DNA of 64,000 nt from Blastomussa wellsi (Eukaryota; Cnidaria; Anthozoa; Scleractinia; Plerogyridae): NCBI GenBank assembly GCA_947652115.1, contig OX393563.1, positions 8,247,789 to 8,311,788 on the forward strand. The letters run 5' to 3'. The translations under genes were made by a program, and so were the position numbers. This document shows, piece after piece, positions 57,438 to 64,000 of this stretch. Position 1 is the stretch's first letter. Each line of letters begins with the position of its first letter. The notes beneath the pieces are model-generated. The model saw only the letters and a list, made by a program, of their open reading frames with translations. It made no database searches and had not been told where the DNA came from.

Positions 57438-58433
57438 ATGGAGAAAGTTAAGCTTGTTTTACTGTTGTCATCCTTACTTGCGGCTAAAATGAGCGCATTT
57501 CTTATCGAAAGTGCCGTTGCAACTGTTGCAGTTCCTTCGTTAGTTTATCTTGGAGGTTACGCATATTGTCAGTTCAAGGAATGCTGCACTGAGAAATGGA
57601 TATCACCTAACATAACTGGTCTACAATCAGCCCTTCGAAGACGTGTTTTTGGACAGCATTTGGTCACCGAGACCGTATTAAAGGCAGTTGTCGGGCATTT
57701 AAATAATAAGTCGCCCAGTAAAGCGCTGGCGCTCTCCTTCAATGGCTGGACGGGATCAGGAAAGAATTTTGTGAGCAAAATCATCACAGAGCATATATTC
57801 AAGAAAGGGATGGAAAGTAGTTTTGTTCATCAGATTATCGCCACTCATGACTTCCCTCATCAGTCTGATGTGGACTTTTACAAGCGCCATCTTCGCTCTC
57901 TAGTGGCTGGATCCGTGTCAAAATGCTCCAGGTCACTGTTTATCTTTGACGAAATGGACAAAATGCCATTAGGTCTCATAGATGTCCTCAAACCTTACTT
58001 AGACCATTACCCTGATGTAGGAAAGATAGACTACCGCAAAAGTATCTTTATATTTCTCAGCAATACTGGGGGACATCTCATAAATAACGCTGTGCTAACC
58101 CACTGGAAAGAGGGAAAGAAAAGGGAGGATATTAAAATTAAACAGATGGACAAGGTTATTAACCTTGGTGAATTTAACAACAAGGGTGGATTTTGGCATT
58201 CATCTTTAATTGAGAAGAATCTCATTGATTATTTCATTCCATTTATGCCATTGGAGAGATCTCACATCAAAATGTGTGCTAAAGCTGACTTAGAAGTGAA
58301 AGGGCACCCAGTCACAGAGGTTGTCCTGAACAGCATTGCTGATGAGCTACTATACTTCCCAGAAGACTTGAAGGTCTTTTCCGGGTCTGGTTGTAAGAAA
58401 ATTTCAAGCAAAGTGGACTATGTCATGGGATGA
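57438..58433 (+). CDS. TOR1A: Torsin AAA+ ATPase, intronless
   Basis: 331 residues in one exon, against 332 for human torsinA. The start at 57438 (AAAATGGAG) gives a hydrophobic N-terminus (LVLLLSSLLAA, then a second hydrophobic stretch to about residue 43), typical of the ER signal and membrane-associated segment. Walker A is GWTGSGKN (103-110), Walker B FIFDEMDK (168-175), sensor 1 FLSNTGG around N209 and sensor 2 GCKK (318-321). Cysteines at 280 and 319 occupy the redox-sensitive pair known from torsinA. D302-E303 falls at the glutamate pair where deletion of one residue causes DYT1 dystonia in humans. Torsins act in the ER and nuclear-envelope lumen and hydrolyse ATP only with LAP1 or LULL1, the probable product of the adjacent gene. 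TOR1A versus TOR1B identity cannot be resolved. Confidence 0.95.
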   Translation: MEKVKLVLLLSSLLAAKMSAFLIESAVATVAVPSLVYLGGYAYCQFKECCTEKWISPNITGLQSALRRRVFGQHLVTETVLKAVVGHLNNKSPSKALALSFNGWTGSGKNFVSKIITEHIFKKGMESSFVHQIIATHDFPHQSDVDFYKRHLRSLVAGSVSKCSRSLFIFDEMDKMPLGLIDVLKPYLDHYPDVGKIDYRKSIFIFLSNTGGHLINNAVLTHWKEGKKREDIKIKQMDKVINLGEFNNKGGFWHSSLIEKNLIDYFIPFMPLERSHIKMCAKADLEVKGHPVTEVVLNSIADELLYFPEDLKVFSGSGCKKISSKVDYVMG

Positions 58434-58952
58434 GGTAATAGCTTCGTAAGTGATGAGGTAATAGCTTACGAAGTGTCCATATTACCAGCAGCTGACTATT
58501 GTTTTTATTAGACTGTAAAAAGTCTTGCTTTTTCTCGAAAGTAAGTAGGCAGGAACATGAAAACAGTGTTTGAGTGCGATATATGAGCGGCAAAGCTGCA
58601 AGTATCGTGGGCTCCAGAAGACAAGCGAAAGGATAGACTGCATTGGTTTCAAACAGTGGATGCTCTTTGACAGTTCGTATCAATGGCACATTGACACTTC
58701 TGCCCATATTTAAGCACGGTACTTGCTTTCATTCACTGTGTTATTGTTATAACATTTCTGGTTAACATTGTTGGTTTACCTTTGAGAGGCAGAGCAATAT
58801 ACTTTTATCCATTTGTGAGCTCAATTTTCACATGGTGACTCAAAGAAGTGGTATGCAGGTAACTTACAATCTTCCACAACTGGATTTACTTTTAGTTAAC
58901 AGACACATGAACAAACACATCTGGTGAAAGCATGGCTTTTGTTGTAGAATTA

Positions 58953-59440
58953 CATACATACTTTATTGTAACTCCCTACAAGGGTTTTTCCGTTACAAGG
59001 CTACATGACTAAAATACTATTATAATTACATAAATAGACAGATAACTAAGGTAATAAATATGAATAAAAAATAGTAAAATCTAATAAGGAAGAAAAAATA
59101 AATTAATTAATCAGAAAAAAAGTAGTTGAACAATAGTTGATCTAAAAGTTTTCACTGAGCCTATAGATTTAACATCATCACTTAGGTCATTCCAAAGCCT
59201 AGCACCACGGTAGGCGAAAGAATGCTGACCAGTGGCTCGACGGCATCTTGGAATGTTCAGTTGACTGCATTGTCTAGTATTCCTGGTATGAATTTGAGAA
59301 CGCAGAGTAAATTTCCCAACTAAGTTGTCAGGAACAAGTTTATTAACACATTTAAACATCATCAGAGCGTTGTTCAAGTAAAGTCTGTCATTCGCAGCAT
59401 AATGACAGATGCATTTCATCACCTCAGACTGACTGACCAA
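58953..59440 (-). mobile_element. 5'-truncated LINE: reverse transcriptase C-terminus and 3' tail
   Basis: The minus-strand frame 59111-59440 (109 codons) ends with the pattern of CR1/L2/jockey-type LINEs: HSFAYRGARLWNDLSDDVKS followed by a short Phe-rich tail. Downstream the sequence runs to AATAAAGTATGTATGTAA, a typical short-repeat LINE 3' end. No catalytic RT motifs remain, so it cannot move by itself. Confidence 0.8.
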
Positions 59441-59620
59441 AAGACTTCATAACCAGGTGCCAGGCTTCAGAAATGCTGTGTGAAACCAGTGCAGTCTCTG
59501 TTTGCTCCTCTCTCAGCACCTGCACTACGTACGGCTCATATATTGTGCACCCAAGTCTGCTCACTCTGTATTTTTGCATTCGTCTCACAGACTTGCACAA
59601 AGAATTTTCTCCAAACTAGG

Positions 59621-60188
59621 AATAGACTAATTTGGCTAATGTGTTTACATCCTTGTTGCTACCCAATCAAGCGATGATTCATTTGGGAGTTTACAATTGT
59701 TCTTTTTGTACATACTCCCATGTACTCAGTTGAACATGACAGATAGGCCATTTCTGAGTTCTCTTTTTCCTCAGTGTCAAAGCGAGTCTAAGTGCAAAAC
59801 CATTTGTATGAAAATACATAATTATTACCTGCACGTTAATTATCATGCAAAGCAAACTCATTTTCATATGAAAAGTTTCGCACTTAGACTCGTTTTGAAA
59901 CTGAGGTGAAAGGGATCTTGGAAATTCAGGGCTGTCACTAACTTTTCAAGTAGGCGGGGAAAGTTGCCAGGGGATTCTGTTTTTTGATGCACTTTTCACT
60001 TTCCAGTGTTTTGATTTTGTTTCAAAGTAGCCAGGACTCAAACTCGTAGTATCCGGGGGAATTCCCCCGGCCCTCAGTGACGGCCCTGTAAGTGGCCAGT
60101 TGCACAGTTGTAACCTCTCAATTGAATTATCACCTGATCTGAATTGGGTAGCAACAAGGATGTAAACATTTAGCTGAATTGGTCTATT
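59621..60188. mobile_element. Outer TIR element (host of a nested foldback)
   Basis: AATAGACTAATTTGGCTAAT and GTTTACATCCTTGTTGCTAC at the left reappear inverted at 60136-60188. The interior contains the element at 59769-59906. Confidence 0.8.
59769..59906. mobile_element. Inner foldback element
   Basis: CCTCAGTGTCAAAGCGAGTC with TAAGTGC at the left pairs with GCACTTAGACTCGTTTTGAA at the right. The centre AATACATAATTATTACCTGC is weakly symmetric. Confidence 0.8.
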
Positions 60189-60240
60189 GACACTTGAAAG
60201 GTGAAATACTGGTAACGTTAGATAAATAGTGTAGTCCCAG

Positions 60241-60872
60241 TGGCGGTACTCAAAGTATACATGACAGGGGGGTCCGACGCATTTTTTTGGGGGGGTTGAA
60301 AATTTACACGCTTGGTGTTTTTTGGGTCAAGAGATCTTAAGCCCCGATCAAATGGTCATGATAGTTGATGATAGCCAATTATAGCTCCAGCCATCATCTC
60401 CGTTTGAACACGAACTATCATCCACTATCATCAACTATCATTGACTTTGAACTTGTTCAAAATCTTCATGATATTCGATGATAGTTTTCTCGTTTGAACA
60501 CGCGCATGATAGTTGATGATAGTTCGGGGAGTTAAAACAATCATCGACTATCATGTGCCGTTTGATCGGGGCTTTAGGCCTTAAAAAAATACGCATAATT
60601 TTTTGGGTCTTATCTCCGAGTGAACTTTTCGTTTCGGGTTTTCGTTGCGATCAGTGGATCAGAGAAATATTCATTCAAACTTTTTTTCAGTGATGTGTGT
60701 TCCAGAAAAACTGTTAATATTAAGTCTTTTTTTTTTTGGGGGGGGGGGGGGGTTGGAAATTTTGATGCCAGGTATTTTTTTGGGTCTAAAATTTCAGTCT
60801 TGTGGAGTTTTTTGGGTTTGCAATATGAAGCTCTGTTGGACCCCCCGTCATGTATACTTCGAGTACCCCCCT
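60241..60872. mobile_element. TIR element interrupted by another element
   Basis: TGGCGGTACTCAAAGTATAC then ATGACAGGGGGGTCC at the left mirror GGACCCCCCGTCATGTATAC at the right. The interior has TTTTTTGGGTCT motifs. A fragment of the same family is at 52090-52262. Confidence 0.85.
60340..60573. mobile_element. Nested MITE with TTA target duplication
   Basis: Element ends AGCCCCGATCAAA and TTTGATCGGGGCT are flanked by TTA at 60337-60339 and 60574-60576. Subterminal CATGATAGTTGATGATAG motifs occur in both orientations. The 3-bp TTA duplication is like that of PIF/Harbinger-type elements. Confidence 0.85.
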
Positions 60873-60952
60873 GAGAATATAGCACGTTTTGGTGTCTAGT
60901 CTAGACTAGGGTTGTACACTAACTTGCTCAAATTATCAACAGTGGCAGGTTG

Positions 60953-61295
60953 AAGGGGCAGTATCACGCTATTTTCAGTAACACATCGAAATCCAAGGGA
61001 CACTTTTCAGTTGATAGAAGCTGCATGATAATGATAAAAAATCCTTTGAACGACTATTGTAATGTATAGCAACTGTTTATAGACGCCAACTTGAAAATGA
61101 CATTTTCAAGTTTTCCCAGTGCATCTCATTTGAAATCAGTACTAACATATTTTGCTGTGTCTTTCTGTTCTTAATTCACTTGATGTTATAAAATTAGTGA
61201 TTTAGAAACAATTTCAGTATTGACGAGGCATTAGAAGGTTAAATTTAGCTAATTCTGACCAAAAATCGTGATAAATGCCATGATACTTCCCCTTT
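60953..61295. mobile_element. MITE-like element, copy 2
   Basis: AAGGGGCAGTATCAC and TGATACTTCCCCTTT are inverted ends. The body matches 12948-13342, with a deletion of about 50 bp relative to it. Confidence 0.8.
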
Positions 61296-61927
61296 AACAA
61301 GAGTTTTTCTCGTGCACTGCTGGATGTTTGTCAACTCTTGTGCAGTTTCTCATCCTTGTACTTTAAGATAGTCAGGCCTGTTTGCTCTGGTCTTTGAAAC
61401 TGGGCTGGGGGTTGTGCGATTTATCATTAGAAGTACAGGTAGTTAGGGTTTTTCTGTGTGAACAGTATGCAGTGGTATCACACTGTTTTACCTTTATATG
61501 TGATGCTTTGTAGTTTTGGGGCAGCATAGTGTTTCTTATCATTTGTTTTACATCATCTGTGACCTGTTCCTGCAGAAGGAGCCAGTAGTTAATAATAGTT
61601 TCATGTAGATGTCTTCTCCTTACATACAGCTGACCAGCAATCATTTTTAAACATGGATAGAGGCCATCTTAAAATCAGACAAGTTCAATTTCTCCTCCAA
61701 CCTTTGAAAACAATATACCGGTAGTACCAGTATTAACGTTAAAGCTCAGTCAACTGTATTGCATAATTACAAGTATTTTATTTTCAGCAAGGTGAAACCA
61801 AACGAAAAAGTAGCAGAAAAATAATGCAGTATGGTGTTGTAACATTGTGAACATTAGAGTTAGCTATGGATATGTTAATGTGATTTACAATGAAATAAGA
61901 GATACAAGTTACAGATAGGTTATTGTT

Positions 61928-62310
61928 TGTTGGAGATTATAATTTTGACAAATGAGTTGTGTTTTTGTATTTTCTTAAAATGGATATATTTGTAGCGACC
62001 GCTTTTGGGTGAAGGCGGCGCGAGGACAACATGCGTTGCAAAGGTTCTGAATAGTTCATTCCACAATGACCAAAACGTCTAACAAGATCCGTGGTTCCGT
62101 TTAATGCTGGTTCACAAGATGTTAACGGACCGAAGGGACCGTCAAAGACTGTAATGGCTATTACAACATGCTTCGTGCGAAGCCTAAAACGAACTACGTC
62201 GGGCGACGTTGCGAAAAACAAACTGCTCCCTCGTGGAGCTTACAAAATCTAAGATCCCGGATGTGCGTGACCGGGTCACGTGTAAACAAAATGACTGGGA
62301 AGGCGTTACA
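61928..62310 (-). mobile_element. Probable 3' LTR of the BEL/Pao element
   Basis: On the minus strand a purine-rich ATGGGGGAG precedes TGTAACGCC, and the segment ends CCAACA about 383 bp later, giving TGT...ACA ends. It lies directly after the integrase ORF. The matching 5' LTR is outside the window, so the boundary is tentative. Confidence 0.5.
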
Positions 62311-62464
62311 TGGCTCCCCCATACATTGCAAAATGTATGACTTAACAATAAAATAAATGTCAAAATAAACTTAGTGTTTTTAGTGTTCATGAGGGTAATT
62401 CTTTCTGCTTGCTCCCCGACGGGGTCGTACTCCGGTCTCTCTACGTTTCCTTCTGTAACTTGCA

Positions 62465-64000
62465 TCAGTCATCTCTTCCTTCCTTCGGACGATGAACGAG
62501 GATTAGCTTGTGTACGGGTCTATCCAGAAGCTTCTTATTTCCGGATTCAGTGTAGAAGAGGGAGACCTTGCGAACGAGTCCGTCATCACTGGGGTAGACT
62601 TGGGTGACTCTGGCGAGGGGCCATTTATTCCTTGGGGAAGAATCTTCGCAAATCAGAACAATATCATCAACTTGGATGTTTGGGACGGTCTTGTTCCACT
62701 TCTGACGCTTTTGCTGCTGCAGACAATATTCTCTTTGCCATCGGAGCCAGAATTGGTCAGCCAAGAATTGAACTCTGCGCCATCTTTTTCTGGTGTACAG
62801 ATCTGGTCGAGAGAAGTTGCCAGGCGGGGGTAGAACTGCTTTTGTCTTGAGAGTGAGCAAATGATTTGGTGTAATCGGCTCAGGTGCTTGTGGGTCTGAC
62901 AAGTTGTCGGTGGTCAGCGGGCGGCTGTTCACGAGGTTTTCGGCTTCAGTGAAGAGAGTACGCAATCCTTCGTCATCTAGCTGGGTTGAGTGGTCTTCAA
63001 GGAGGCCAGATAGAGAGGAGCGTACGGTTCGTATCATACGCTCCCACACACCTCCCATGTGTGAGGAACTGGGAAAATTCATCTTGAACTCGATGAAGTC
63101 GCATTCTTGTGTTAATAGAAAGTTCTTCACTGCGTCAGTGTTCACCTCTGCATTGAGCTCGTTTCTTCCTCCTATGAAGTTGCTCCCTTGATCTGATCTT
63201 AGTTGGCGCACTTTGCCTCTTCTGTTGATGAATCTTCTGAGCGCGTTGATGAATGAACTTGTTTCCATAGTGTTCAAGGTTTCAAGATGTATCGCACGAG
63301 ATGAGAGGCATGTGAAGACGATGCCCCAACGTTTCAACTCTTTTCGGCCTTCTTTAATATACCACGGGCCGAAAACGTCCATACCCGTGTAGGTAAAGGG
63401 CGGGGCTTGTGACACACGCGCATCAGGAAGATTTGCCATCTTTTGGACTTGTGCATGTCCGCGTAATTTGTGGCAAATGGCACAGCTTGACAGGAGTTGG
63501 GAGACAACGGATCGACCGTTCACAATCCAATAACCGGCTTGTCTGATGGAGTTGTGGGTCATCCCATAACCTGGGTGGTGTTCTTTGCTGTGAAAGTGTC
63601 GGATGAGGAGATTCGTCACGTGACTCTTCTTTGGAATTATGACCGGATGTTTTATGTCATAATCCAATTCGGCTTTCAGGAGTCGTCCGCCAATTCTGAG
63701 GATTCCTTTGCTGTCTAAGAAGGGGTCAAGTTTGTAAAGTGAGCTTGTCTTCTTAATCGCTTCATTCCTGGTGTGAGCACTGTGGCGATCCTGGAACATA
63801 CCATCTTGGTGGTTGAGACTTTGAAGGATTTGGATCTCCTTGCCGAAGTGCTCGAACTGAACTGACTTGAGAATTACTTCTTCTGCTAAGCGTAATTCAT
63901 CGACTGTAAGGGGGCCGGTGATGGGCCTTGTGATAAACTGCTTATTAGGCCGTTTCTGCTCTATTATTCTCTGTAACCACACAATGCTCCTCTTTAGGCG
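62465..64000 (-). CDS. BEL/Pao retrotransposon polyprotein, integrase and C-terminal domain (partial)
   Basis: The frame is open from the window edge to the stop at 62465 (about 511 codons), so the protease, reverse transcriptase and RNase H parts must lie beyond 64000. It has an integrase zinc-binding region (HFHSKEHHPG, then CAICHK) and a catalytic core with D in GMDVFGPW, D in LRSDQGSNF and E in GGVWERMIR. The C-terminal domain with KWPLARVTQVYPSDDGLVR is typical of BEL/Pao (DUF5641-like). There are no stops or frameshifts, so the copy may be young. It encodes DNA integration of the reverse-transcribed element. Confidence 0.93.
   Translation of the reverse strand, partial: RLKRSIVWLQRIIEQKRPNKQFITRPITGPLTVDELRLAEEVILKSVQFEHFGKEIQILQSLNHQDGMFQDRHSAHTRNEAIKKTSSLYKLDPFLDSKGILRIGGRLLKAELDYDIKHPVIIPKKSHVTNLLIRHFHSKEHHPGYGMTHNSIRQAGYWIVNGRSVVSQLLSSCAICHKLRGHAQVQKMANLPDARVSQAPPFTYTGMDVFGPWYIKEGRKELKRWGIVFTCLSSRAIHLETLNTMETSSFINALRRFINRRGKVRQLRSDQGSNFIGGRNELNAEVNTDAVKNFLLTQECDFIEFKMNFPSSSHMGGVWERMIRTVRSSLSGLLEDHSTQLDDEGLRTLFTEAENLVNSRPLTTDNLSDPQAPEPITPNHLLTLKTKAVLPPPGNFSRPDLYTRKRWRRVQFLADQFWLRWQREYCLQQQKRQKWNKTVPNIQVDDIVLICEDSSPRNKWPLARVTQVYPSDDGLVRKVSLFYTESGNKKLLDRPVHKLILVHRPKEGRDD

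Larger units (their letters stand above)
58434..61927. other. Repeat-rich region downstream of torsin
   Basis: The torsin 3' UTR begins here. GATGAGGTAATAGCTT is directly duplicated across the stop codon (58432-58472), with CTTCGTAAG/CTTACGAAG able to form a small hairpin. The rest is filled by a LINE fragment and nested inverted-repeat elements. No host gene seen. Confidence 0.6.

Overview
The window looks like nuclear DNA of an animal, most probably an anthozoan cnidarian and perhaps a stony coral. Its genes are split by short GT-AG introns, its flanks are AT-rich, and its intergenic and intronic space is crowded with short inverted-repeat elements, tRNA-derived repeats, a LINE scrap and a BEL/Pao retrotransposon. 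The taxon is inferred from this combination and was not tested by any search. I see no canonical tRNA, no rRNA gene and no prokaryotic-type operon.

Layout. (1) 372-11062, plus strand: the 3' part of a TPR-CHAT gene resembling TTC28 (12 exons, 1478 residues in the window, 5' end outside). One of its introns holds a tandem array of tRNA-Thr-like repeats. (2) 12246-14518 and 18384-22578, minus strand: two tandem CREC-family genes (calumenin/reticulocalbin type), each with six EF-hands and three exons, but with different intron positions. (3) 22579-41656: about 19 kb without a gene I can defend. It holds inverted-repeat elements and an ~84-bp satellite (28976-32645), which is split by a 1.2-kb foldback element made of CGACCGATA-type motifs. 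(4) 41657-53094, plus strand: alkylglycerol monooxygenase (AGMO/TMEM195), 15 exons recovered, 446 codons, with at least eight elements in its introns. (5) 56167-58433: a head-to-head pair of intronless genes. They encode a LAP1/LULL1-type torsin cofactor (minus) and a torsin AAA+ ATPase (plus), with only 221 bp between the start codons. (6) 58434-64000: a LINE 3' end, nested inverted-repeat elements, a probable LTR, and a BEL/Pao integrase ORF that runs off the window.

Working together: torsins are inactive alone and need the lumenal domain of LAP1/LULL1 for ATP hydrolysis. The divergent pair is therefore an enzyme and its activator sharing one compact promoter, and this is the main biological find. 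The CREC proteins, AGMO and the torsin pair all belong to the ER or nuclear envelope, but I have no evidence that this grouping is more than coincidence. The second theme is repeat biology: a satellite whose unit resembles the T-arm of a tRNA-derived SINE, and two large elements whose inverted termini are tiled with short variant motifs.
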